Origin: Saccharopolyspora hordei
GTDB taxonomy: Bacteria; Actinomycetota; Actinomycetes; Mycobacteriales; Pseudonocardiaceae
Length of the DNA stretch: 64,000 bases
Assembly: GCF_013410345.1 (NCBI RefSeq)
Contig: NZ_JACCFJ010000001.1
Location: forward strand, 1,458,501 to 1,522,500
Reading direction: 5' to 3'
A program made the position numbers and the translations under genes. Positions 1 to 7,324 of the stretch are shown here, piece by piece. A model generated the notes under the pieces. It was not told the origin of the DNA, ran no database searches, and worked only from the letters and a program-made list of their open reading frames with translations. Numbering within the stretch: the stretch's first letter is position 1; the number at the start of each line of letters is the position of its first letter.

Positions 1-146
1 GAGTACACCGCGGTGGTGGAGGTGTCGACGTCCGAGGCCAGCCGCCGCAGGCTCAGCCCCTCGGGGCCGTGCGCGGACAGCAGCTCGCCCGCTCGGTCCA
101 GCAGCCGGACGCGCAGTGCGTCGTCGTGCGCTCGCGGTCTCGCCAT
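1..146 (-). CDS. TetR-family transcriptional regulator, N-terminal fragment (cut by window edge)
   Basis: Reading leftwards from an ATG at 146-144 gives about 48 residues beginning MARPRAHDDALRVRLLDRAG and continuing into LSLRRLASDVDTSTTAVY. That is the helix-turn-helix layout of TetR repressors: a first helix with an L-x-x-A-x-x-L-L pattern, then a recognition segment with a T-x-x-V-Y ending. The rest of the gene, including the ligand-binding domain, lies outside the window, so effector and targets cannot be judged. It is divergent from the toxin-antitoxin pair at 264-866. Confidence 0.75.
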   Translation of the reverse strand, partial: MARPRAHDDALRVRLLDRAGELLSAHGPEGLSLRRLASDVDTSTTAVY

Positions 147-236
147 GGAGTCGTCCGTCCTCGTCGTGCGCCGGGGAACCGCCCGGAGCGCTCGGCCGCG
201 GCGGTCCCACCGGCCGAAACTATCTCCTTCACCGTC

Positions 237-256
237 TGGTATCAGCGCGATACCAT
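237..256 (+). promoter_or_regulatory. Palindromic operator overlapping a leaderless -10 element for the antitoxin gene
   Basis: TGGTATC (237-243) and GATACCA (249-255) form perfect 7-bp arms around a 5-base centre. The right arm overlaps TACCAT (251-256), a TANNNT -10 box placed 7 bases before the ATG at 264. Ribbon-helix-helix antitoxins commonly bind such palindromes to repress their own operon, so autoregulation is a reasonable inference. Confidence 0.6.
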
Positions 257-263
257 CTTCCCC

Positions 264-470
264 ATGGCCATGACGTTGCGCCTCACCGAGGAAGAGGACC
301 AGCGGCTCGCCGAGCTGGCGGCGGCCGAAGGGCGGTCCAAGCAGGAGGTCGTGCGCAGCGCGCTGGCTGACCGCTGGGCCCGGCAGCAGAAGGAGCAGCA
401 GCTGGACGAGGTGGTCCAGCGGGTGCTGCCGCGCTACCGGGGCTTGCTCGACAGGCTCGGCAGCGCATGA
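264..470 (+). CDS. Ribbon-helix-helix (CopG/Arc-like) antitoxin
   Basis: This 68-residue protein starts MAMTLRLTEEEDQRLAELAA and continues with GRSKQEVVRSAL, the strand-helix-helix arrangement of ribbon-helix-helix DNA-binding proteins: a short N-terminal beta strand (MTLRL), then two amphipathic helices. The charged C-terminal part (ARQQKEQQLDEVVQRVL) would be the toxin-binding tail. The ATG at 264 was chosen because the ribbon strand begins there and a -10 box lies 7 bases upstream. A Doc/Fic-like gene follows 15 bases downstream, the order of a type II toxin-antitoxin operon (antitoxin first). DNA binding and toxin neutralisation are inferred from family and context. Confidence 0.75.
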   Translation: MAMTLRLTEEEDQRLAELAAAEGRSKQEVVRSALADRWARQQKEQQLDEVVQRVLPRYRGLLDRLGSA

Positions 471-485
471 TCGACCATTGACCGC

Positions 486-866
486 GTGACCGTCTACCTC
501 GACACGTCGGACCTGCTCCTGCTCGCCACGGCCGTGACCGACGGCGACCTGAGGGTCCGGGACGGCGGCCTGCTCGACGCGGCCGCGTACCGGCCGCACG
601 CCGAGGTGTTCGGTGTGCCGGCCTACGAGACGCTGTGGATGAAGTCCGCCGCGCTGCTGGACTCGATCGTCCGCACCCGCCCGCTGGTGGAGGGCAACTG
701 GCGCCTGGGGTGGGTGGCCGCGGTGGCGATGTGCGACCTCAACGGCTGGTGGGTGGAAGCCGCCGACGACGACGCGCTGGACCTCGTCCGCGAGGTCGGC
801 CGCGACCACCGCGAGCTCACCGAGGTCGCCGAGCACCTGGAGTCCTGGGCCAAGCCCAAGGGCTGA
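486..866 (+). CDS. Doc/Fic-family toxin component with degenerate active-site motif
   Basis: This 126-residue protein matches the death-on-curing (Doc) fold in length and layout: VYLDTSDLLLLA at the N-terminus, GLLDAAAYRPHAEVFG (a Doc-like early loop), then RPLVEGNWRLGWVAAVAMCDLNG at residues 65-87. The last segment aligns with the Fic/Doc core H-x-F-x-(D/E)-(A/G)-N-K-R-x-x-x. Here the catalytic His is Arg65, the lysine is Trp72, while Asn71 and Arg73 remain. Doc phosphorylates EF-Tu and Fic proteins AMPylate targets; loss of the His makes canonical catalysis doubtful. The GTG start at 486 is 15 bases after the antitoxin stop. It may be an inactive toxin, or a clade with a different chemistry. 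Confidence 0.65.
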   Translation: MTVYLDTSDLLLLATAVTDGDLRVRDGGLLDAAAYRPHAEVFGVPAYETLWMKSAALLDSIVRTRPLVEGNWRLGWVAAVAMCDLNGWWVEAADDDALDLVREVGRDHRELTEVAEHLESWAKPKG

Positions 867-933
867 TCGGCGGCCCTGGAGAAGAACGGCGGTGGCCCGA
901 CCTGACGATCGAGCCACCGCGGGGTCAGGGTGC

Positions 934-1266
934 TCAGCCGACGGATCCGCGCAACTTGCGCATCGCGATCGGCGCGCCCGCCAGGTCTTCCTCGTTGCAC
1001 AGCAACTTCAGGTCGTAGTAGGGGGCACCTTCGCGGTCGTCGTAGTCCAGGTGGACCGCGATGACGTCGACGGGTTCGCCGAGCCACTCCTGGGCCTCGC
1101 GGAGCCACTGCGCAGAACGTTCCAGAGCAGCCGGCAGGTCGTTGTCGCGGAACTCGACCGGCCGGTAGGGAACGCCCTGGACCTCATCGTCTTCACCAGG
1201 GGGCTTGGGGAGATCCACGGAGACGCCGGAGTCGTCGAGTTCGAGTCGGATCGATTCCTCACTCAC
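934..1266 (-). CDS. Conserved-type hypothetical protein, 110 aa
   Basis: I do not recognise this acidic 110-residue protein. It begins VSEESIRLELDDSGVSVDLP, has a predicted helix (ALERSAQWLREAQEWLG) followed by a strand-rich part (VDVIAVHLDYDDREGAPYYD) and ends MRKLRGSVG. No signal peptide or membrane segment is visible. The GTG at 1266 was chosen because TACGCT lies exactly 6 bases upstream (1273-1278), a leaderless promoter pattern; the frame stays open further upstream but with non-coding-like composition. It is divergent from the hypothetical gene at 1648. Confidence 0.7.
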   Translation of the reverse strand: MSEESIRLELDDSGVSVDLPKPPGEDDEVQGVPYRPVEFRDNDLPAALERSAQWLREAQEWLGEPVDVIAVHLDYDDREGAPYYDLKLLCNEEDLAGAPIAMRKLRGSVG

Positions 1267-1647
1267 TGTCGCAGCGTAACCCCTCCAGCCGGGGCAGTGC
1301 TGCCGGAGTCCTGGACGGATGCGGTCCGGCGGGGCCGCACCGTCACTCAGCGCGAGGGGGAGGGCGCCCCGAACATCGCACGTTGATGAGGGAAGGCGGG
1401 CTTTGCCCAGGGCGCCCCGTGTCGCCAAGGGGCGCGCCCCGACGACACGATCAGGTTACTCCGGACCCTCGGATCAAGATCAACTGGGGTTCTTCCGCTC
1501 CGCAGAAGCGGACCGACACCTTTTCTCGCGCCGCAGGTGCGGAGGCGCCGTCGGCGCCTCCGACGAGGGGCGATGGCGACCCGTGCTGGGGATGTCCGGG
1601 GCGGTCGCGTGGTTGCGTCCTGGCCGCCGGTCGGCAGGATCGGGTGC
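1267..1647. other. Divergent intergenic region with a strong hairpin at 1540-1562
   Basis: This 381-base gap separates two divergently read hypothetical genes and holds no supported gene. CGGAGGCGCCG (1540-1550) and CGGCGCCTCCG (1552-1562) form an 11-bp perfect inverted repeat around one base. Because it lies upstream of both neighbours it is not an obvious terminator; it could be an operator or a 5-prime structure of the gene at 1648. AGGGCGCCCCG occurs twice as a direct repeat, near 1360 and 1409. Confidence 0.5.
1273..1278 (-). promoter_or_regulatory. TANNNT -10 box, leaderless start
   Basis: TACGCT read on the minus strand, 6 bases before the GTG at 1266; no Shine-Dalgarno sits at normal distance, so the transcript probably begins at the start codon. 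Confidence 0.5.
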
Positions 1648-1992
1648 GTGCACCGCACCGATGACGAGGGGATCTTCGAGGAGTTCCTGCGCAGGCTCGG
1701 CGACGAGGACGTGCGGACCTCGGCCGACGGCGCGGTCGAGCTGCGCTCGTGGGAGGACGTCGAGCTCGACGTCCCGCTCCGGCTCCGGGTGACCCCGCGG
1801 TCGCTGGGCGAGCACCTGCGCGCGCTGGAGCACGCCGGCGCGTCGGCCTTCCCGGAAGCGCAGCCCGTCGTCGGCGCGCTCCAGCTCTTCCTGGTGCACC
1901 TCGACGAAGCGATCAGGACCCGACGGCCGGGCCACACCGACCTCGTCCCGGACACGACGGGAGTCCGCTCGGCCCCACCGCACGACGCGTGA
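1648..1992 (+). CDS. Hypothetical protein, 114 aa
   Basis: This short soluble protein (VHRTDDEGIFEEFLRRLGDE at the start) has an acidic helical N-terminus, a strand region (GAVELRSWEDVELDVPLRLR), a helix with the phrase SLGEHLRALEHAG, and a low-complexity C-terminus. I do not recognise a family. The GTG at 1648 is preceded by GGCAGGATCGG, a weak ribosome-binding site. Codon third-position GC bias inside the frame supports coding. It is convergent with the flavodoxin-like gene that ends at 2015. Confidence 0.55.
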   Translation: MHRTDDEGIFEEFLRRLGDEDVRTSADGAVELRSWEDVELDVPLRLRVTPRSLGEHLRALEHAGASAFPEAQPVVGALQLFLVHLDEAIRTRRPGHTDLVPDTTGVRSAPPHDA

Positions 1993-2014
1993 GGCGGGGC
2001 GCACCGGTGGCTGC

Positions 2015-2467
2015 TCAGTCCATGAGTCCTGCCGCGACGGTCGCGCCCAGCTCCCAGCAGGCCTGGAGGTCCTCCTTGCTGGGCTCGCCGATGGAGATGA
2101 CGTGGTCGGTCGCCTTCTTCCAGCCCAGACCGGTGGTGATCGACTCCACGCCCCGGACCGCGCCCGCCGTGTCGCCGCCGCCGTGGACGTACAGCCCGTA
2201 CGGGCGACCGCGGGTCGAGTCCAGGCAGGGGTAGTAGGCGTTGTCGAAGAACACCTTGAGCGCGCCGCTCATCATCCCCAGGTTCGCGGGCGTGCCGAGG
2301 ACGTAGCCGTCCGCGGCCAGCGCGTCCGACGGCGTCGCCTCCAGCGCGGCGCGGCGGACGACCTCGACGCCCTCGATCTCGTCGGTCGTCGCCCCGGCGA
2401 CGACGGCCTCGAACATGGCCTGCAGGTTCGGCGACGGCGTGTGGTGGACGATCAACAACCTAGGCAC
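2015..2467 (-). CDS. Flavodoxin-like NAD(P)H-dependent FMN protein
   Basis: The 150-residue product begins VPRLLIVHHTPSPNLQAMFE, where a strand is followed by the phosphate-binding loop H-H-T-P-S-P-N that in flavodoxin-fold proteins holds the FMN phosphate. A second loop, YVLGTPANLGMMSGALKVFF, corresponds to the isoalloxazine-contacting P-A-x-L-G-x-M-S-G segment of NAD(P)H:quinone oxidoreductase/WrbA-like proteins, and YGLYVHGGGDTAG fits the third FMN loop. It is probably a cytosolic flavoprotein reductase or electron carrier; the partner is unknown. An in-frame GTG at 2482 is an alternative start with a slightly better purine stretch; 2467 was chosen because the family usually starts just before RLLIVHHTPS. 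Confidence 0.8.
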   Translation of the reverse strand: MPRLLIVHHTPSPNLQAMFEAVVAGATTDEIEGVEVVRRAALEATPSDALAADGYVLGTPANLGMMSGALKVFFDNAYYPCLDSTRGRPYGLYVHGGGDTAGAVRGVESITTGLGWKKATDHVISIGEPSKEDLQACWELGATVAAGLMD

Positions 2468-2559
2468 GCTGCGAGCGTGCACGCTGCCGCCGCCGTGGGC
2501 AACCACCAGACGTCCGCCCCGGACCGGAGTCACACCCGCCGCGCCGCGCCCGGTGTGCC

Positions 2560-4203
2560 TCAGGCGCCGCCGACGAGGTCGGAGACCGCCTGCTCCAGGG
2601 CGGCGAGGCGTTCCGCGGCGCGGGCCTTCGCGGCGGGCAGGTCGTCGACCTGTTCGACCACCTGCAGGTAGCACTTGAGCTTCGGCTCGGTGCCGGACGG
2701 CCGGACCACCACCCGCAGGCCACCGTCCCCGGTGATCACCAGGGCGTCGGTGTCCGGCAGCAGGTCCCGCACGTCCACCTCGGTCCCGGCCAGCCGCGTC
2801 GGGGGCTGCGCGCGCAGCCGCTGCATGGTCCGCGGGATCACGCTCAGGTCCGACACCCGCACCGAGACCTGCCCGGTCCGGTGCAGACCGTGCTCGCTGG
2901 ACAGCTCGTCCAGCAGTCCGCTCAGGCTGCGGCCCGACGCCTTCAGCGTGGCCGCCAGGTCGGCGGCCAGCACCGCGGCGGAGATGCCGTCCTTGTCCCG
3001 CACGAACTCCGGGTCCACGCAGTGCCCGAGCGCTTCCTCGTAGGCGTAGACGAGCCCGGTGCCCGCACCGTCCCCGGCGCGCACCAGCCACTTGAACCCG
3101 GTGAGCGTCTCGTCGTAGCGGACGCCGAACTCCGCGGCGATCGAGCGCAGCATCGTCGCGGACACGATGGTCGTGGCCACCAGCGGGTCCGGCACCGCCG
3201 AACGGTCCAGTGTGGACAAGATGTGCCAGGCCAGCAGCACGCCGGTCTCGTCACCGCGCAGCATCCGCCAAGTGCCGTCCACCGGCACGCCCAGCGCGCA
3301 CCGGTCGGCGTCCGGGTCCAGCGCCACCGCCAGGTCCGCCCCGACCTCGGCCGCCAGCGCCAGCAGCGCGTCGGTGCTCCCCGGCTCCTCCGGGTTCGGG
3401 AACCCGACGGTGGGGAAGTCCGGGTCCGGTTCGGCCTGCGAGGCCACCAGGTGCACGTCGAACCCCGCGCGGTGCAGCGCCTCCCGCAGCGGACGCGCGC
3501 CGACACCGTGCATCGCGGTCGCCGCGATCCGCAGCCCGCGGGCGCTGCCGCGCGGCAGGGTCGCCACCCGCGCCAGGTAGTCCTCCAGCGCCGACTCGTG
3601 CACCGCCCAGTCCTCGGAGCGGGGCACCTCGTTGGCCGGCGGGGTCGCGGCCACCGCTGCCTCGATCTCGCTGTCGGTGGGGGTCACCAGGTGCGTGCCG
3701 CCCCGCAGGTACAGCTTGTAGCCGTTGTCCTGCGGCGGGTTGTGCGAGGCGGTGATCTGCACGCCCGCGACCGCGTCCAGCGCGCGCACGGCGTGCGCGA
3801 GCACCGGCGTCGGCAGCGGCTCGGGCAGCACGCGCACGTCGAACCCGGCCGCGGCCAGCACCCCGGCGGTGTCCGCGGCGAAGTCCGCCGACCCGTGCCG
3901 TGCGTCCCGGCCGACCACGACGACCCCGCCGCCGTGGCCGCGCCCGACGAGCCAGTCCGCGACCCCGGCGGTGGTGCGCACGACCACCGCGCGGTTCATG
4001 CCGTTCGCCCCGGCGCGGACCTGGGCCCGCAGGCCCGCGGTGCCGAACCGCGGCATCCCGGACATCCGGTCCGCCAGCTCCGGGGAGTCGGCGTCGACCA
4101 GCTCCTGCAGCTCGGCCTGCGTGCGCGGGTCGACGTCCTCGGCGATCCACCGCAGTGCCGCGGCACGCACGTCAGTGCCGGACCTCATCACCGATTCGCT
4201 CAC
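2560..4203 (-). CDS. pmmB: Phosphomannomutase/phosphoglucomutase (alpha-D-phosphohexomutase family)
   Basis: This 547-residue enzyme interconverts hexose 1- and 6-phosphates for cell-wall sugar nucleotide supply. The phosphoserine loop is visible as GVQITASHNPPQDNGYKLYL, the Mg2+ loop as VALDPDADRCALG, the sugar-binding loop as AYEEALG, and the C-terminal phosphate-binding loop as VVRPSGTEPKLKCYL, in correct order across four domains. The length matches actinobacterial PmmB rather than the roughly 450-residue ManB type. The GTG at 4203 follows GGAGG with a 5-base spacer; an ATG five codons downstream has no such site. Purine nucleoside phosphorylase lies 83 bases upstream on the same strand, the same pairing I recall for Rv3308/Rv3307. 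Confidence 0.93.
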   Translation of the reverse strand: MSESVMRSGTDVRAAALRWIAEDVDPRTQAELQELVDADSPELADRMSGMPRFGTAGLRAQVRAGANGMNRAVVVRTTAGVADWLVGRGHGGGVVVVGRDARHGSADFAADTAGVLAAAGFDVRVLPEPLPTPVLAHAVRALDAVAGVQITASHNPPQDNGYKLYLRGGTHLVTPTDSEIEAAVAATPPANEVPRSEDWAVHESALEDYLARVATLPRGSARGLRIAATAMHGVGARPLREALHRAGFDVHLVASQAEPDPDFPTVGFPNPEEPGSTDALLALAAEVGADLAVALDPDADRCALGVPVDGTWRMLRGDETGVLLAWHILSTLDRSAVPDPLVATTIVSATMLRSIAAEFGVRYDETLTGFKWLVRAGDGAGTGLVYAYEEALGHCVDPEFVRDKDGISAAVLAADLAATLKASGRSLSGLLDELSSEHGLHRTGQVSVRVSDLSVIPRTMQRLRAQPPTRLAGTEVDVRDLLPDTDALVITGDGGLRVVVRPSGTEPKLKCYLQVVEQVDDLPAAKARAAERLAALEQAVSDLVGGA

Positions 4204-4286
4204 GGTGCCTCCGATGCGCAACACCCGGGGGAGCGCCGTCCCAGCGCCCCCAGTGATCGTGACAGCGCCGCCGTGCGGCTCTCCGC

Positions 4287-5096
4287 TCAGGAGGCCTCGA
4301 TGACGGAGCGCAGGAGCTTGCCCATGCGGGTCGCCGAGGCGCGGCCGGCCTCCAGGACCTCCTCGTGGTTCAGCGGCTGGCCGCTCAGGCCCGCCGCCAG
4401 GTTCGTCACCAGGGACAGCCCGAAGACCTCGACGCCCTCGGCGCGGGCCGCGATCGCCTCCAGCACCGTGGACATGCCCACCAGGTCGACGCCGAGGGTG
4501 CGCAGCATCCGGATCTCGGCCGGGGTCTCGAAGTGCGGGCCGGGCAGACCCGCGTAGACGCCTTCCTCCAGCGTCGGGTCGATCTCGCGGGCGAGCTCGC
4601 GCAGCCGCGGCGAGTACAGGTCGGTGAGGTCCACGAAGTTCGCGCCGACCAGCGGCGACCGCGCGGTCAGGTTGATGTGGTCGCTGATCAGCACCGGCTG
4701 GCCGACCTGCATGCCCTCGCGCAGGCCGCCGGCCGCGTTGGTGAGCACCACCGTGCGGCACCCGGCCGCGGCCGCGGTGCGCACGCCGTGCGCCACCCGC
4801 TCGACGCCCATGCCCTCGTAGAAGTGCGTGCGGCCGAGCATGACGAGCACCCGCTTGTCGCCCACCGGCACGGACCGGATCTTGCCGCTGTGCCCGACCG
4901 CACCCGGCGCGACGAAGCCCGGCAGGTCGGCCATGCCGAGCTCGCTGGCGGGCTCGCCGATCTCGTCGGCGGCGGGCTGCCAGCCGGATCCGAGCACGAC
5001 CGCCAGGTCGTGGCGGTCGGCGCCGGTGGCCTCGGCGAGCGCGGCCGCAGCGGCCGCGGGGGTGGTGGACGGGTCGGAAGCAGTACTAGACGTCAC
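4287..5096 (-). CDS. punA: Purine nucleoside phosphorylase (trimeric PNP type)
   Basis: The 269-residue enzyme cleaves purine nucleosides with phosphate to base plus pentose 1-phosphate. Hallmarks are [15 protein letters not shown] (phosphate loop), [45 protein letters not shown], and the base-binding segment [20 protein letters not shown], all characteristic of trimeric inosine/guanosine phosphorylases. The GTG at 5096 begins [17 protein letters not shown] hexamer lies 8 bases upstream and no Shine-Dalgarno is seen, so it may be leaderless. The ribose 1-phosphate released could feed the adjacent phosphohexomutase-type enzyme, an inference from gene order only. Confidence 0.93.
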   Translation of the reverse strand: MTSSTASDPSTTPAAAAAALAEATGADRHDLAVVLGSGWQPAADEIGEPASELGMADLPGFVAPGAVGHSGKIRSVPVGDKRVLVMLGRTHFYEGMGVERVAHGVRTAAAAGCRTVVLTNAAGGLREGMQVGQPVLISDHINLTARSPLVGANFVDLTDLYSPRLRELAREIDPTLEEGVYAGLPGPHFETPAEIRMLRTLGVDLVGMSTVLEAIAARAEGVEVFGLSLVTNLAAGLSGQPLNHEEVLEAGRASATRMGKLLRSVIEAS

Positions 5097-5176
5097 GGCC
5101 GCGCAGCTTAGACGGTCCGCGGCGACCTCGTCGGAACCGCGGCGCGGATGGCGGGACTTCGCCGCGCGCAGGCCGG

Positions 5177-6883
5177 TCAGGAGCTGGTGTCCAGGCTCGG
5201 CGCGACCTGGACCAGCAGCCTCATGTTCGTGCGGGCGTGGTCGACCGGCCCGGTGACCCGGACGACCCACAGGTCGTCGCCGCGCTGGACCAGCTGCGCC
5301 GCCGTGGAGCGCTGCTCCGGCTGGCCGACCACGCCGACCACCGGGTTCAGCGTCGTCGTGTAGACCAGCCGCAGGCCGTCGCCGGTGTCGGTCCGCGACT
5401 CCAGCTGGACCTGGTTCCCCGCGCCCACGACCGTCGGCAGCGCGGCCACGTAGTCGTCGAGGTCGCGGCCCGAGCCGAAGTAGCGGCCGTAGCGCTGCAC
5501 GGCGATCTCGGTGCGGCCGTCCGGGGACACGTACGACACCACGAGGCTGTTGGCGACGTCGGTGCGCTCGCTGTGGAACCGCTGCCACCCCTCGCCGACG
5601 GGCGCCAGGACGGTGAACCGCCCGCCCCGGGGCGCGGCCGTGTGCTTGGCGTCGTCGGCGGTCTCGGCCATGCGCAGGTTCCCGCCCTGCGCGCTCGGGG
5701 ATGTCGCGCTCGGCGGCGTCCCCCGCGGCGGCAGCACGGCCTCCCCGGCGAGGACCCGGGTGGCGGTGAACCCGCCGAGGCACGCGGCGGCGAACAGCAC
5801 GACGGCAGCCACCGCCAGCGCGGCCACGGCCCACGGCGAGCGGCGCCGCGGCGGCGGGTCCTTCAGCTCGAACGGCAGCGCGCCCGGGTCCCGCGCCAGC
5901 GGTGCGGCGGACGGGACGTCGAGCGTGGGCGACTTCGGCTGCGGCGTCGACGGGGCCGGCGGGACGAGCGTGCGGACCCGCACCGTCGGGGCCTCCGGGT
6001 CGATGAGCATCGCGAACGGGCGCGCTCCCGGCTCCGGCAGCAGGCGCTGGACGCGGCGGCGCACCTCGGTCAGCGGCATCCGCTGCGTCGGGTCCTTGAC
6101 CATGAGCGCGGTGATGATCTCGCCGATCGGGCCGGTGCGGGTCGGCCGCGGCACGGGACCGCGCACCACCTCCGTCACGGTCGCCAGCGGGTCGTCGCCG
6201 ACGTCGTAGGGCGCGCGGCCCTCGGCCGCGGCGAACAGCGTCGCGCCCAGGCCCCACAGGTCGGCGCTCGCGTGGACCCCTTCGCCCGCCGCGACCTCGG
6301 GCGCGATGAAGGCCGGGGTGCCGAGCAGGATGCCGGTGCGGGTGATGGTGTGCTCGGCGATGTTGCGCGAGATGCCGAAGTCGCTGACCTTGATGCGGCC
6401 GTCGTCGCCGATGAGCACGTTGCCCGGCTTGACGTCGCGGTGCACGATGCCCGCCTGGTGCGCGGCCTCCAGACCGGCGGCGACGCCGTCGGCGATCACC
6501 GCGAGCTGCTGGTCGTCGAGCGGCCCGTGCTCACCGAGGATCGCCGCCAGGCTCTGCGAGGGCACCAGCTCCATGACGACGAACGGCTCGCCGTCCTCGC
6601 GGGCGACGTCGTAGAGCGTCACGACGTTGGGGTGCGAGAGCACCGCGATGGCCCGCGCCTCACGGAGCGCCCGTTCGCGCAGCTCAGCGGCCTCCTCGTC
6701 GGGCATCCCCGGGGGGAGCTTGACCTCCTTGACCGCCACCGGGCGGCGCAGCAGCTCATCGGTGCCGGCCCACACGGTGCCCATCGCACCTCCGCCGAGC
6801 TCGCGCTCCAGGCGGTACCGGTCGCCGATCAGCCGGCCGGCGCCGGCGAGGTCGTCGTTGTCGTTCGCGGGCACGCTCCGCAT
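5177..6883 (-). CDS. Membrane-anchored Ser/Thr protein kinase (PknB-like), non-PASTA sensor domain
   Basis: Residues about 22-280 form a eukaryotic-type kinase domain: glycine loop [10 protein letters not shown], catalytic lysine in VAVKEV (Lys52), HRDVKPGN at 148-155, DFG at 168-170 and APE at about 195-197. A disordered proline-rich linker leads to one membrane helix near 351-371 ([20 protein letters not shown]). The remaining roughly 190 residues are predicted extracytoplasmic and lack PASTA repeats; the segment [18 protein letters not shown] resembles small secreted domains of unknown ligand. Thr residues in the activation loop (TITRTG) suggest autophosphorylation. The ATG at 6883 is the preferred start, with a GTG nine bases downstream possible. 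It faces the antiporter operon across a 441-base divergent region. Confidence 0.88.
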   Translation of the reverse strand: MRSVPANDNDDLAGAGRLIGDRYRLERELGGGAMGTVWAGTDELLRRPVAVKEVKLPPGMPDEEAAELRERALREARAIAVLSHPNVVTLYDVAREDGEPFVVMELVPSQSLAAILGEHGPLDDQQLAVIADGVAAGLEAAHQAGIVHRDVKPGNVLIGDDGRIKVSDFGISRNIAEHTITRTGILLGTPAFIAPEVAAGEGVHASADLWGLGATLFAAAEGRAPYDVGDDPLATVTEVVRGPVPRPTRTGPIGEIITALMVKDPTQRMPLTEVRRRVQRLLPEPGARPFAMLIDPEAPTVRVRTLVPPAPSTPQPKSPTLDVPSAAPLARDPGALPFELKDPPPRRRSPWAVAALAVAAVVLFAAACLGGFTATRVLAGEAVLPPRGTPPSATSPSAQGGNLRMAETADDAKHTAAPRGGRFTVLAPVGEGWQRFHSERTDVANSLVVSYVSPDGRTEIAVQRYGRYFGSGRDLDDYVAALPTVVGAGNQVQLESRTDTGDGLRLVYTTTLNPVVGVVGQPEQRSTAAQLVQRGDDLWVVRVTGPVDHARTNMRLLVQVAPSLDTSS

Positions 6884-7324
6884 TCTCCACGGCGGCGGCG
6901 CGCGCGAGGCCGAACGGGGCGATCGTTGCGCACCTGAGATGACCAGCGGTCCGCCGTCACGAACAGCGCCAATCGGGCGAATCGGCGTTACGGATCGTGA
7001 GTAATCCCACGTCGCAGGGGGTGCGGGAACCTCGGTCGACACCTCGAACGTCTTTTCGTCGCAACGGGAAAACCGGTAGCGGTCCGTGATCGCCGGGAAG
7101 ATCGCGGATTCGCTCGAACTGGTGTCTTTCGGATAAGTTGGGCATCGATCGGACCTCGTCGGCATCGATGGCCCGAGCCTTCTCAACGTCGATGTTCGCA
7201 GGGCCGCGCACCAGGTGCGGCGCGCGCACCACGGTGCGTCCGCGAAGACGGTGGCGAACAATCCCGGTGGTCGGGGTGTCGGCGGGTCGGCTGACCACGA
7301 CCAATCGGCGTCGAGGAGGTGCCC
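6884..7324. other. Divergent intergenic region between kinase and antiporter operon
   Basis: This 441-base region is less GC-rich than its surroundings, particularly around 7080-7200, as expected for promoters. No gene with credible coding character was found on either strand. GAGGAGG at 7313-7319 is the ribosome-binding site of mnhA. I see no clear -35/-10 pair. Confidence 0.5.

Noticed and set aside
1347..1955. Overlapping long frames on the minus strand across the second hypothetical gene
   Set aside because: Arg/Ser-rich, no start context, and crossing a strong hairpin; the plus-strand frame is the better candidate.
3211..3219. TGTGGACAA, an exact actinobacterial DnaA-box sequence, and other TGTGGAC sites (e.g. 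16128, 21049, 31081, 49120)
   Set aside because: Single boxes scattered inside genes on both strands with no clustering, dnaA or dnaN nearby; not an origin. The sites follow unusual T-ending codons, which may be worth counting genome-wide but is not evidence here.
2881..4557. Long plus-strand open frames opposite the phosphomannomutase gene
   Set aside because: High-GC antisense shadow frames with Arg/Gln/Val-rich low-information sequence; the minus-strand gene has all catalytic motifs.
6957..7142. Short minus-strand frame beginning MPNLSERHQFER
   Set aside because: No domain or ribosome-binding site, and it lies in the divergent promoter region.
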